From an uncultured Saprospiraceae bacterium (lineage in GTDB: Bacteria > Bacteroidota > Bacteroidia > Chitinophagales > Saprospiraceae), in the NCBI GenBank assembly GCA_937941765.1, contig CALDGQ010000092.1:1-36580 (forward strand): a DNA stretch of 36,580 nucleotides, in the 5' to 3' direction. The position numbers were made by a program, and so were the translations under genes. The notes below the pieces were generated by a model. That model was not told the DNA's origin. It saw only the letters and a list, made by a program, of their open reading frames with translations, and ran no database searches. Every line of letters starts with the position of its first letter. The first letter of the stretch is position 1. Positions 25,871 through 34,196 of this stretch are shown here, piece by piece.

Positions 25871-26983
25871 TTAGACCTTTACAGATGACATCAATTTCAC
25901 AAAATCATCAAATAAATATCTAGCATCATGTGGTCCAGGTGAAGCTTCAGGGTGATACTGTACGGAGAAAGCTTTCTTTCCGATTACACTGATTCCTTCA
26001 ATGGTATCATCATTCAGATTTTTATGAGTGATATTTACTTTGTCCAATTTTGTATTAATCGCATCGGGGCTCACACCAAATCCATGATTTTGTGAAGTAA
26101 TTTCACATTTCCCAGTTATCATATTTATAACTGGATGATTGATACCTCTATGACCATGATGCATTTTATATGTTGGAATATCGTTTGCAAGGGCCAAAAT
26201 TTGATGTCCAAGGCAAATTCCGAAAACTGGAATGTCCGCAGCCAGAATTTCTTTTGTCGTTTCGATTGCATAATCCATCGATGCTGGGTCACCTGGTCCA
26301 TTGGATAAGAAGCAACCATCTGGGCTCCATGCTTTCAATTCTGAAAAAGGAGTCTTGGCAGGAAACACTTTCATATAACAACCTCTTTGTGAAAAGCATT
26401 CCAATATATTTTTCTTGATTCCAAAATCGAGCACTGCTATTTTATGATCTGCATGTGGGTCTCCAAAAAAGTAAGGCTTATCGGTTGTTACTTTTGATGA
26501 CAACTCCAGTCCTTCCATTGAAGGTACTTTTTTCAATTCCGTTTTTAATTTTTCGACCTCTAAAATTTCGGAAGATATGATTCCATTCATTGCTCCTTTG
26601 CTACGGATGTATTTGACCAATGATCTGGTATCGATATCGCAAATAGCAACCAATCCTTCGGTTTCCAAATATTCTTGAATCGAATGATCTGCCATTTTAC
26701 GGGAATAGTCGTTTGTAAAATTTTTGACAATCAATCCTGATATTTTTATTGAATCAGATTCCGTATCTAAGTTTTTGGTTCCATAATTACCAATGTGCGC
26801 ATTCGTAGCTACTAGCAATTGGCCATAATAAGATGGATCGGTAAAAATTTCTTGATAACCAGTCATACCAGTATTAAAACAAATTTCTCCAGTAGTAGTC
26901 CCAATTTTTCCGGCTGAGTGTCCACGATAAATTGTACCATCCTCTAACAATAAAATTGCTGGTTTTAAATCGCTTTTAGTCAT
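25871..26983 (-). CDS. carA: Carbamoyl-phosphate synthase small subunit
   Basis: CarA is the glutamine amidotransferase subunit. It supplies ammonia to CarB for carbamoyl phosphate, used for pyrimidines and arginine. The 370-residue protein has the N-terminal CPSase small domain (GTTTGEICFNTGMTGYQE), then a class I amidotransferase domain with nucleophile Cys257 in FGICLGHQ and His344/Glu346 in VQYHPEASPGPHD. All catalytic residues are present. It starts only 15 nt after the M1 peptidase stop, so the two genes are probably in one transcript, an odd pairing of a housekeeping enzyme with a secreted peptidase. carB is not in the window. Confidence 0.97.
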   Translation of the reverse strand: MTKSDLKPAILLLEDGTIYRGHSAGKIGTTTGEICFNTGMTGYQEIFTDPSYYGQLLVATNAHIGNYGTKNLDTESDSIKISGLIVKNFTNDYSRKMADHSIQEYLETEGLVAICDIDTRSLVKYIRSKGAMNGIISSEILEVEKLKTELKKVPSMEGLELSSKVTTDKPYFFGDPHADHKIAVLDFGIKKNILECFSQRGCYMKVFPAKTPFSELKAWSPDGCFLSNGPGDPASMDYAIETTKEILAADIPVFGICLGHQILALANDIPTYKMHHGHRGINHPVINMITGKCEITSQNHGFGVSPDAINTKLDKVNITHKNLNDDTIEGISVIGKKAFSVQYHPEASPGPHDARYLFDDFVKLMSSVKV

Positions 26984-26998
26984 TTCTCTCTAAGTTAT

Positions 26999-29455
26999 TT
27001 AGTTAGTTGTTTTTTCAATAGATTCGGCTCCTATAAGTACTCCATTATTATCTTTGAGAATTGCCCAATATATTCCTTCTGGGAATTCTGAAAAGTTGAT
27101 TGTATGTTGCAAATAATGATTGTTTGTAGAAACATTCTCGTTCATTATACGCTTTCCTGTGGCATCAATTATTTCGATATTCAATTGATCAACTAGCATC
27201 GCAGTTTCTAACTCAATAGTAACTTGATCAACTGTTGGGTTGGGATAAATTTTAATATCACTTTTTGGAAATGCAACTTCTTTGTTAGAAGTATATATTT
27301 GCAATGTTCCTTTTCCAAGGGCATATTCACCTGCAATAAGACTATCTATTCGCACAAATCCAGTTCCATCAGTAGGTAAGATTGGAATCAATGAATAGTT
27401 GTCATATTCTCTCCAATCGTATTCATTATCAGCACGATATAGAAGGATTAAATCTTCTTCATTTCCATTTACCAATTCAGCATCCAATAAATCATTGTAT
27501 TCAAAAACTGCCTTTGAATGAAAGCCAGTTGGAAATTCTCCCAAAACTCTCCAGTAATGTGTTTGTGAAATTTCTGCATTATCAGGATTATTGATAATTG
27601 GATCAGCACCTACCCAGTAGTGATCAATGTGAATCCAAGTTGGGTCCACAATCTCTTGTACATTTAAATCGAAATCTACATAAGGCATGTTGACAGATCC
27701 AGTAATAGCATCTAATGTTTTTTGATGACTCATGTGTGCCATATTGAGTTGGTTATCCTCATTGATGGTTATATAAGCCGGCTCGATTGGTGAAGAAAAA
27801 TTTATAGTGGCTGTTGGGTCTGCAGTTATGGTAACTCGTTCTATATGTTTATTCAAATTAGCGTCCGTAATCGTGACTTCAATTGGAACTACAGTGTGTA
27901 AGTTTTGAGCGCCTCTTAATTTTTGTTCTAATTCGATTTCCATATCATAGTCACTACCATTTTGAGTAGCAGTATAACCGTTTAATTCAAATGCTGAAAA
28001 TCCAGGTTGATAAATCCACGCGTCGAAGAATGGTCCACAATCATATCCTGTTGAAGCAGTTAAAGCATCTCTATATTCATCGGCATCTACAGACGCATAT
28101 TCAAAATCACTTAAGACGGCTTGTTGTCCTATTCTAAAAAGGGAGTCTCCAAGATATCCTCGTAGGTTGTGGATCATGGATGCTCCTTTATTGTAGGTGG
28201 TAACACCATATGTCCATTCAAAAGGCATTCCTGATAATGGATGAAAACCTTCGTCATTGACATGTGCATTTCGAAGTACATCACCTAAATGATTGTCTTT
28301 TACTTGATCAATAAATTGGTCGTAACCGAATGCAAATTCCGTCATCAAGTGGGCACCATATTCCGCATTACCTTCTTTAAACCACATATCAGATGGAGAT
28401 CCAACTGTTGCTACATTTCCAAACCAACAGTGTGCTAATTCGTGTGCCATCAAACGTCGATGTGCGAAGCTATTTCCATCAAATGCAAAACCTATCGGGT
28501 ATGCAATGTTAGTAGGATGCTCCATAGCTCCTACAGGGGTAGCGACATACCCTACTCTCTCCCATTGATAAGGTCCGTACCAGTATTCCAATGCATCAAT
28601 TGCTTTTCCAAGATCCGTAAAAGTGGTTGCCATATCATCAATGTTATTGGGTCTAGCAATTAATTGAACTGGTAGATCACCATTTAATGCAGCATGAGTT
28701 GAATTTTCGGTTACGTAATTTGAAACTGCGATTGAAGATAAATAAGTTGGAATTTGCTGGTTCATCTGATAAGTTCTGACAATAGTATCTCCTTGGACTG
28801 TTTCTTGACCAATGTATGTTCCAACACAAAATGCACGATTATTTCCTCTTGTTGTTATATTATATTCAAAAGTTGATCGTTCTACAAAACTATCAAAACA
28901 AGGGTGCCAACTTCTTCCAAAATTAGGAGGATTGGAACTTAGACCAATTCCTAAATTATAAGCATATCCATTACTAAAGGCGAGGCCACCAAAAGCAGAT
29001 GGATCTACATCGGGACTTCCATTATAATAAACGACAACGGTTTCCGTATCGCTAATATTCATAGTTGGAAAAGGAATATTAATTTTCAATCCATCATAAG
29101 TATATGGAATTGAATTCCCATCCATCAGTATTGAATCAATCGTCAGATTTTGCAAGTCTAATGTTATAGAATTAACATTATCCATCTTAGCAGCAAACTG
29201 TACTTCACAATTTCCATTAATATAACTGACATTTACATTCAACACTTCGAGATTGATGGTGTAATTTAATATATCAATCGTATCACTTCTAGCATCATCG
29301 GAACCCATTTGAATTAATTGGTCTGGTGTCAAAGCTTTCAATTTCACTTGATTATGCGCATGTCTGCAACCATAATGTAAGTTGGGTTGTGCAGTCACAA
29401 TGAATTGAAAGCATAGGAAAGTTAAAATTGAGAAACCTAATTTGACAATATTCAT
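26999..29455 (-). CDS. Secreted M1-family aminopeptidase with T9SS sorting domain
   Basis: This 818-residue zinc metallopeptidase is exported by T9SS. It has a signal peptide (1-22, cleaved near VTA/QPN) and the N-terminal M1 beta domain. The exopeptidase motif is seen as VGAMEHPTN at about 308-316, where His replaces the usual Asn of GAMEN. The zinc site HELAHCWFGN has His338 and His342, with the third ligand Glu361 in WFKEGNAEYG at the correct distance. The type A sorting domain is at about 740-818 (IYPNPTVDQVTIELE and FPEGIYWAILK). Peptide degradation outside the cell, feeding amino-acid uptake, is the likely role. The gene lies between rplQ and carA and has no recognisable promoter motif in the 232-nt upstream gap. 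Confidence 0.9.
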   Translation of the reverse strand: MNIVKLGFSILTFLCFQFIVTAQPNLHYGCRHAHNQVKLKALTPDQLIQMGSDDARSDTIDILNYTINLEVLNVNVSYINGNCEVQFAAKMDNVNSITLDLQNLTIDSILMDGNSIPYTYDGLKINIPFPTMNISDTETVVVYYNGSPDVDPSAFGGLAFSNGYAYNLGIGLSSNPPNFGRSWHPCFDSFVERSTFEYNITTRGNNRAFCVGTYIGQETVQGDTIVRTYQMNQQIPTYLSSIAVSNYVTENSTHAALNGDLPVQLIARPNNIDDMATTFTDLGKAIDALEYWYGPYQWERVGYVATPVGAMEHPTNIAYPIGFAFDGNSFAHRRLMAHELAHCWFGNVATVGSPSDMWFKEGNAEYGAHLMTEFAFGYDQFIDQVKDNHLGDVLRNAHVNDEGFHPLSGMPFEWTYGVTTYNKGASMIHNLRGYLGDSLFRIGQQAVLSDFEYASVDADEYRDALTASTGYDCGPFFDAWIYQPGFSAFELNGYTATQNGSDYDMEIELEQKLRGAQNLHTVVPIEVTITDANLNKHIERVTITADPTATINFSSPIEPAYITINEDNQLNMAHMSHQKTLDAITGSVNMPYVDFDLNVQEIVDPTWIHIDHYWVGADPIINNPDNAEISQTHYWRVLGEFPTGFHSKAVFEYNDLLDAELVNGNEEDLILLYRADNEYDWREYDNYSLIPILPTDGTGFVRIDSLIAGEYALGKGTLQIYTSNKEVAFPKSDIKIYPNPTVDQVTIELETAMLVDQLNIEIIDATGKRIMNENVSTNNHYLQHTINFSEFPEGIYWAILKDNNGVLIGAESIEKTTN

Positions 29456-29623
29456 ATGGATAAGTTTTGGCGCTTAATTATGAAAAAATGTAGTCGGTTT
29501 TTGTTTGAATTTACCTTTTCAATTGGTTGCTCTAATATAAGAATTCTAGTCGATGTATGATTTGTTTGATGTATGATTTATGTTGCTAAAATATATGATA
29601 CATTCTATATCAAAAATCATCAT

Positions 29624-29657
29624 CAAAAAAAAAGGCAACACATTACTGCATCGCCTT
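29624..29657 (-). terminator. Terminator downstream of rplQ (end of the alpha operon)
   Basis: On the minus strand, AAGGCGATGCA and TGTGTTGCCTT pair (with some G-U pairs) around a short loop and are followed by at least nine T residues. It lies 30 nt past the rplQ stop and ends the ribosomal transcription unit before the M1 peptidase. Confidence 0.85.
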
Positions 29658-29687
29658 CTTAATATCTTTAAATACTTAAAATAAGTA

Positions 29688-30209
29688 TTATTCTTCTTCA
29701 CCAGAAGCTTTTTCAGTTTTCTTTGCGGTTGCTGCTGCAGTAACTGCTGCTGCTTTTGTTTCAGATGAGCTAGCAGATTTCTTACTTCTTCTTGTTCTCT
29801 TCTTCTTGCCTTCTTCTTTCTTGCCACCTGAAGTTCCACCGTTGTAGATTTCGTTGAAATCAACAAACTCTATCATAGCCATTTCTGCAGCATCTCCTTG
29901 ACGGAAACCAGTTTTGATAATACGAAGATATCCACCTGGACGATTTCCTATCTTTTCTCTGATTGGTCCGAATAATTCCTTTACGGCATCTTTTTGTTGC
30001 AAATATTTGAAAGCTGTTCTTCTTGAGTGCGTTGTATTATCTTTTGATTTTGTGATAATAGGTTCCACATGACGACGTAACGCTTTTGCTTTTGCCAATG
30101 TTGTGTTAATTCTTTTGTGTTGAATTAATGCACATGACAAGTTTTTCATCAAAGCTTTTCTGTGTGCAGCTGTTCTCGAGAGGTGGTTAATTTTTTTGCC
30201 GTGTCTCAT
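29688..30209 (-). CDS. rplQ: 50S ribosomal protein L17
   Basis: L17 has the typical N-terminal core [20 protein letters not shown], then [13 protein letters not shown] and [23 protein letters not shown]. The core ends near residue 125. An additional tail of about 45 residues follows, rich in Lys, Arg, Ala and Glu ([17 protein letters not shown], ending EKASGEEE), so the protein has 173 residues against about 120-127 in many bacteria. Extended L17 tails are common in this phylum. It is the last gene of the alpha operon, 122 nt after rpoA, with a strong terminator after it. Confidence 0.97.
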   Translation of the reverse strand: MRHGKKINHLSRTAAHRKALMKNLSCALIQHKRINTTLAKAKALRRHVEPIITKSKDNTTHSRRTAFKYLQQKDAVKELFGPIREKIGNRPGGYLRIIKTGFRQGDAAEMAMIEFVDFNEIYNGGTSGGKKEEGKKKRTRRSKKSASSSETKAAAVTAAATAKKTEKASGEEE

Positions 30210-30274
30210 GACTTTTGTTTAAGAGTTTAAAAATTGATTATCATCGCAGCACGTTTGGGTAACTGCATTGTTTT

Positions 30275-30320
30275 GTTCGAAAGGGTTACACCCTTTATTT
30301 TCGAACTATATCGTCCTTTC
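30275..30320 (-). promoter_or_regulatory. Structured RNA element in the rpoA-rplQ gap
   Basis: A nested hairpin at 30275-30306 has outer arms GTTCGAAA/TTTCGAAC and inner AAGGG/CCCTT. It is preceded on the minus strand by GAAAGGACGATATA (30307-30320). The same 14 nt occur in the infA-rpmJ gap. No T tract follows, so it is not an intrinsic terminator. A ribosomal-protein-binding or processing element upstream of rplQ is possible. Confidence 0.45.
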
Positions 30321-30331
30321 AGGGCTTTTTT

Positions 30332-31330
30332 TTATGCTTCTTCTAGTTTGTACTTTGAAAGATCCATACCGAAAGTAAGGCTCTTTTCTTGAAGTAGTTC
30401 TTCGATTTCGACAAGAGATTTCTTACCGAAGTTTCTGAACTTTAATAATTCGTGTGTATCGTACCTTACTAATTCAGCAAGTGTGTTGATTTTTGCAGCT
30501 TTCAAGCAGTTGTATGCTCTTACTGACAGATCAAGATCTTCTAATGAAGTCTTCAACAACTTACGCATGTGTAAGATATGCTCATCAACGATGTTGTCTT
30601 CACGACTAGAATCATCATCGAAAGAGATATTCTCATCCGTAATCAACATCAAGTGTTGGATCATGATACGAGAAGCTTCTTTGATAGCATCTTCTGGGTG
30701 AATGGTTCCATCTGTTTTTACATCTATTTCTAATTTTTCGTAATCGGTTTTTTGGCCAACACGAGTGTTAGAAATTCTGTACGAAACATTTTTGATTGGT
30801 GTATAGATGGCATCAATTGGAATCACTCCGATAGAAGCATCTTTTGGTAGATTTTCGTCAGCAGGAACATAACCACGACCTTTAGTGATGGTTAACTCCA
30901 TTTCAAGATTAACGAAAGGTTCCATATTACAAACTAACAATTCAGGGTTCATTACCTTGAAAATATTAGTGTGTTCTTCGATATCACCGGCATTGAATTG
31001 ATTTTTACCGTTGATTGTCAAATATATTTTTTCATTTTGAACATCTTCGTCAGCGATCAATTGTTTCAAACGGATCTGCTTCAAGTTCAAGATAATATCT
31101 ACTACGTCCTCTACTACTCCTTTGATAGTTGAAAATTCGTGATCAACACCTGCGATACGTACTGCAGAGATGGCGAAACCTTCTAGAGAAGAAAGTAATA
31201 CTCTTCTTAGTGAGTTTCCTACGGTTTGACCGAATCCAGGTTCCAAAGGTTTGAATTCAAAAGTTCCTTCAAAGTCTGTTGCTTTTTGAAGAATAATTTT
31301 ATTTGGCTTTTGAAAATTTAGTACTGTCAT
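30332..31330 (-). CDS. rpoA: RNA polymerase alpha subunit
   Basis: The 332-residue alpha subunit assembles the RNA polymerase core and contacts upstream promoter DNA and activators. The N-terminal dimerisation domain spans about 1-235, with PLEPGFGQTVGNSLRRVLL and ASRIMIQHL. A linker is followed by the C-terminal DNA-binding domain at about 255-332, with TSLEDLDLSVRAYNCLK and LKFRNFGKKSLVEIEELL. Both domains are intact. It is preceded by a 104-nt gap that contains a terminator-like hairpin and is followed by rplQ. Confidence 0.98.
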   Translation of the reverse strand: MTVLNFQKPNKIILQKATDFEGTFEFKPLEPGFGQTVGNSLRRVLLSSLEGFAISAVRIAGVDHEFSTIKGVVEDVVDIILNLKQIRLKQLIADEDVQNEKIYLTINGKNQFNAGDIEEHTNIFKVMNPELLVCNMEPFVNLEMELTITKGRGYVPADENLPKDASIGVIPIDAIYTPIKNVSYRISNTRVGQKTDYEKLEIDVKTDGTIHPEDAIKEASRIMIQHLMLITDENISFDDDSSREDNIVDEHILHMRKLLKTSLEDLDLSVRAYNCLKAAKINTLAELVRYDTHELLKFRNFGKKSLVEIEELLQEKSLTFGMDLSKYKLEEA

Positions 31331-31395
31331 ATTGAAGATTCTTGTTAGAGATAATTAACGGAATGCTCTGTGAAAAGAGCTTTGGTTATATATGC

Positions 31396-31425
31396 AAAAA
31401 GTCCGGTGTGAAAAATCACACCGGA
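31396..31425 (-). terminator. Terminator-like hairpin between rpsD and rpoA
   Basis: The perfect 10-bp GC-rich arms TCCGGTGTGA and TCACACCGGA (31402-31411 and 31416-31425) have a 4-nt loop. On the minus strand they are followed by C and then five T residues. It sits inside the alpha operon, so it should act as a partial terminator or attenuator, or protect a processed end, rather than stop all transcription. Confidence 0.65.
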
Positions 31426-31434
31426 TAAGAATTA

Positions 31435-32043
31435 TTATTTTGAGTAAAGTTCAACGATCAATTGTTCGTTGATATTCTCAGGAATGTTTTCACGTTCAGG
31501 ATATTCCATGAACTTTCCTTCCAATCTATCTACATTCCATTCTAGCCAACCGAAATTTTTGTCTGATTTCGATTTGACGTTATCTTTGATAATTTCTAAA
31601 TTCTTTGATTTTCCTCTTACAGCTACTACATCACCAGGTCTCAATGAAGCTGAAGGGATGTTGGTTACAACTCCGTTCAAAGTGATGTGTTTGTGTGCTA
31701 CTAATTGACGAGCTGCACGTCTTGTTGGAGCAATTCCCAATCTGAAAACAGTGTTATCTAAACGTGCTTCCAAGAATTGTAAAAGAATCTCACCTGTAAT
31801 TCCACTTTTTGCAGTTGATTTTTCAAAGAGGTTACGGAATTGACGTTCTAGTACTCCGTAGGTGTATTTAGCTTTTTGCTTTTCTTTCAACTGCTTAGAG
31901 TAATCAGAAGCTTGTTTTCTTCTTCTTGAATTACCGTGCATCCCTGGTGGATACTTTTTCTTGTCGAAAGAACGGTCAGGTCCGAAGATTGCTTCTCCGA
32001 ATGATCTTGCTTTTTTAGTAGTAGGTCCTGTATATCTAGCCAT
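31435..32043 (-). CDS. rpsD: 30S ribosomal protein S4
   Basis: S4 is a primary 16S rRNA-binding protein and in many bacteria the translational repressor of the alpha operon. The 202-residue protein begins [19 protein letters not shown] and has the S4 RNA-binding domain with [20 protein letters not shown] and [12 protein letters not shown]. It ends with the conserved [14 protein letters not shown]. The length is normal. There are 28 nt between rpsK and this gene. The N-terminus lacks the Cys zinc motif of some S4 proteins. Confidence 0.98.
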   Translation of the reverse strand: MARYTGPTTKKARSFGEAIFGPDRSFDKKKYPPGMHGNSRRRKQASDYSKQLKEKQKAKYTYGVLERQFRNLFEKSTAKSGITGEILLQFLEARLDNTVFRLGIAPTRRAARQLVAHKHITLNGVVTNIPSASLRPGDVVAVRGKSKNLEIIKDNVKSKSDKNFGWLEWNVDRLEGKFMEYPERENIPENINEQLIVELYSK

Positions 32044-32071
32044 TCTAAATTAGAATTTACTTTTTTAAAAA

Positions 32072-32458
32072 TTAAACACGTCTTCTTTTTGGAGGACGGC
32101 AACCATTGTGAGGAATTGGGGAAATATCCTTGATTCTGATTACTTTGATTCCTGCGTTGTCGATAGCTCTGATGGCAGCTTCTCTACCTGCTCCAGGACC
32201 TTTTACGTAAACAGTGCAAGATTTCATACCAGCATCATGTGCTACCATAGCAGCGTCATTTGCAGCAATCTGTGCAGCATAAGGAGTATTTTTCTTTGAT
32301 CCTTTGAAACCAGCTTTACCTGCAGAACCCCATGAAATCACTTCTCCTTTTTTGTTACAAACAGAGATGATGATGTTGTTGAAGCTAGCTTTGATATAAA
32401 CGTTTCCGTCTGGATCAATTTTTACTTTTCTTTTTTTGGCTTTCTTAGCTTTTGCCAT
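32072..32458 (-). CDS. rpsK: 30S ribosomal protein S11
   Basis: S11 (128 residues) lies in the platform of the small subunit near the mRNA exit. It is recognised by [51 protein letters not shown] and the terminal [10 protein letters not shown]. The length is normal. It is embedded between rpsM and rpsD with 28-nt gaps on both sides, as is usual for the alpha operon. Confidence 0.98.
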   Translation of the reverse strand: MAKAKKAKKRKVKIDPDGNVYIKASFNNIIISVCNKKGEVISWGSAGKAGFKGSKKNTPYAAQIAANDAAMVAHDAGMKSCTVYVKGPGAGREAAIRAIDNAGIKVIRIKDISPIPHNGCRPPKRRRV

Positions 32459-32486
32459 AATATTCTAATGGTTGAAAAGAGATTAA

Positions 32487-32864
32487 TTATTTAGTTGCTT
32501 TCTTCTTGTTAGCAACTGTTTTCTTTCTACCCTTACGCGTACGCGCATTGGTTTGAGTACGTTGACCTCTTACAGGTAAACCTTTTCTGTGACGAAGACC
32601 ACGGTAGCAACCGATGTCCATCATACGTTTAATGTTCATTTGAACTTCAGAACGAAGTTGACCTTCGACCTTATATTCATCTTGAAGCATTTTAGCAATC
32701 ATACGGACATTTTCGTCTGTCCAGTCATTTACTTTAGTATTGTCATCAATACCAGCTTTCTGTAATATTTCGTGAGCTCTTGATCTACCTACACCGTAGA
32801 TGTATGTTAGTCCAATTACTCCTCTTTTATTTTTAGGAAGATCGTTACCTGCAAGTCTTGCCAT
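32487..32864 (-). CDS. rpsM: 30S ribosomal protein S13
   Basis: S13 (125 residues) sits in the head of the small subunit and contacts L5/L31 and P-site tRNA. It is recognised by [52 protein letters not shown] and the basic tail [18 protein letters not shown]. It is the usual first S-gene of the alpha operon and starts 12 nt after the rpmJ stop. Confidence 0.98.
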   Translation of the reverse strand: MARLAGNDLPKNKRGVIGLTYIYGVGRSRAHEILQKAGIDDNTKVNDWTDENVRMIAKMLQDEYKVEGQLRSEVQMNIKRMMDIGCYRGLRHRKGLPVRGQRTQTNARTRKGRKKTVANKKKATK

Positions 32865-32876
32865 GATAGATTATTT

Positions 32877-32993
32877 TTAGCCTTGTCTTTGTTTAAATCT
32901 AGGATTCTTTTTGTTGATCACGTATACTCTGCCTTTTCGTCTAACGATTTTGCAGTCTACTGATCTTTTTTTGACTGATGCTCTTACTTTCAT
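32877..32993 (-). CDS. rpmJ: 50S ribosomal protein L36 (zinc-less form)
   Basis: This small gene encodes 38 residues from the ATG at 32993: [20 protein letters not shown], then [18 protein letters not shown]. The start and the end match L36 exactly. Only one cysteine (Cys14) remains of the classical C-C-C-H zinc ribbon; the other ligand positions hold Ser, Asn and Phe. It is therefore the C-minus form, as expected for this phylum. It sits between infA and rpsM in the canonical order and is preceded by a 67-nt gap with hairpins. Confidence 0.96.
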   Translation of the reverse strand: MKVRASVKKRSVDCKIVRRKGRVYVINKKNPRFKQRQG

Positions 32994-33005
32994 TTTTTTA
33001 GTATT

Positions 33006-33050
33006 CTTAGGGGATGCTCCCCTAGTTTTTATTATATCGTCCTTTCGGAC
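33006..33050 (-). promoter_or_regulatory. Structured RNA element in the infA-rpmJ gap
   Basis: On the minus strand a small GNRA hairpin, GTCCGAAAGGAC (33039-33050), is followed by GATATAAT and then a second hairpin, CTAGGGGAGCATCCCCTAAG (33006-33025). This ends 12 nt before the rpmJ start. The segment GAAAGGACGATATA (33033-33046) recurs in the rpoA-rplQ gap. It could be a leader or translational control site for rpmJ-rpsM-rpsK-rpsD. Confidence 0.5.
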
Positions 33051-33060
33051 TTACTTAATG

Positions 33061-33279
33061 CTATTTGTATCTGTAGGTAATTCTACCTCTTGATAAATCG
33101 TATGGTGACATTTCCACCGCTACTTTGTCTCCAGGAAGAATTCGAATGTAGTGCATTCTCATTTTTCCTGATATAGTCGCCACAATTTGGTGTTCATTTT
33201 CAAGACGCACTCTGAACATAGCATTAGATAATGCTTCTTCGATGATACCGTCTTGTTTAATTAACTCTTGTTTTGCCAT
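33061..33279 (-). CDS. infA: Translation initiation factor IF-1
   Basis: IF-1 (72 residues) is a single OB fold that binds the ribosomal A site during initiation. It is recognised by [50 protein letters not shown] and [18 protein letters not shown]. The length is exact for the family. It lies 24 nt after map and 67 nt before rpmJ, the conserved map-infA-rpmJ order. Confidence 0.98.
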   Translation of the reverse strand: MAKQELIKQDGIIEEALSNAMFRVRLENEHQIVATISGKMRMHYIRILPGDKVAVEMSPYDLSRGRITYRYK

Positions 33280-33303
33280 ATTTTGAAATTGGAGTGCAAA
33301 TAT

Positions 33304-34119
33304 CTACTTTTTTATCGAAACTTCCTTAACATTCGGGTTGTTTTTCACATTGACTTCAACCTGACTGTGGTTCGACAATATATCTGCCTTATCTTTTCTT
33401 ACTGCTATTGTGTGTTCGTAGTGTGCGGAAGGAGTTTTGTCTTTGGTGATAATGGTCCATCCATCATCAGACTGTCTGACTTCCTTCTTTCCTAAGTTGA
33501 CCATTGGTTCAATTGCGATCACTAGACCTTCTTGCAATTTTGGTCCTCTTCCTTTCTTCCCATAGTTTGGAACTTCTGGTGGTTCGTGCAAATTCTGGCC
33601 TAAACCATGTCCAACCAATTCTCTAACGACACCGTAATTGTTTTGACGTTCACAATAATTTTGAACTGCAAAACCGATATCTCCTATTCTTGCTCCGCTT
33701 ACTGCCTTTTCAATCCCCATATAAAGTGAGGTATTTGTTACTCGCAATAATTCCATCGTTTTTTCATCGACATCTCCAAGTGCGAATGTGTAAGCTGAAT
33801 CGCCAAAAAATTCATTCATAAAAACGCCACAATCTACAGATACGACATCTCCGTCTTGAAATTCATTTTTGGTAGGAATACCATGAACAACTCCTTCATT
33901 AATTGAAATACAGAGTGTTCCTGGAAAACCGCGATATCCTTTGAATCCCGGTACTGCATTGTGATCACGTATTAACTGTTCTGCTTCTCTGTCTATCTGC
34001 TCTCCGGTAATTCCCGGTCTAATAACACTTCCAACGTGCGCTAATGCTTTACAAACTAACAAACAACTTTCACGGATTAATTCAATCTCTTCATCCGTTT
34101 TATAAATAATAGTCTTCAT
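33304..34119 (-). CDS. map: Type I methionine aminopeptidase
   Basis: Map removes the initiator methionine from new proteins. The 271-residue protein has all metal ligands of the pita-bread fold: Asp96 (VSVDCGVF), Asp107 (FFGDSAYTF), His171 (VGHGLGQNLHEPP), Glu204 (IEPMVNLG) and Glu235 (YEHTIAV), plus the substrate-binding His79 (VVHGIP). It ends with a short extension of about 25 residues (NHSQVEVNVKNNPNVKEVSI) past the usual end. It is placed between secY and infA, as in most bacteria. The 77-nt gap to secY can fold into a hairpin. Confidence 0.98.
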   Translation of the reverse strand: MKTIIYKTDEEIELIRESCLLVCKALAHVGSVIRPGITGEQIDREAEQLIRDHNAVPGFKGYRGFPGTLCISINEGVVHGIPTKNEFQDGDVVSVDCGVFMNEFFGDSAYTFALGDVDEKTMELLRVTNTSLYMGIEKAVSGARIGDIGFAVQNYCERQNNYGVVRELVGHGLGQNLHEPPEVPNYGKKGRGPKLQEGLVIAIEPMVNLGKKEVRQSDDGWTIITKDKTPSAHYEHTIAVRKDKADILSNHSQVEVNVKNNPNVKEVSIKK

Positions 34120-34122
34120 CGT

Positions 34123-34189
34123 GCGTAAGGTTTAAGTAACTAACTTTTTTGTAACATAAGGTTAGTCCAAAAAGTTCTAACACTTACGC
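34123..34189 (-). other. Possible hairpin in the secY-map gap
   Basis: The arms GCGTAAG (34123-34129) and CTTACGC (34183-34189) are complementary, with an inner GTTAG/CTAAC pair (34161-34165 with 34177-34181). They cover most of the 77-nt gap upstream of map. The arms are short and the significance is uncertain. Confidence 0.3.
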
Positions 34190-34196
34190 TCGACTA

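Noticed and set aside
29546..29866. A 106-codon minus-strand frame overlapping rplQ
   Set aside because: It is a frame shadow of the L17 tail and terminator region; the poly-Gln/Arg content arises from the Lys/Ala-rich tail read out of frame.
31019..31026. TATATTTG on the minus strand inside rpoA
   Set aside because: It is an exact -7 match, but in the middle of a coding region with no gene start nearby; low-GC chance occurrence is likelier.
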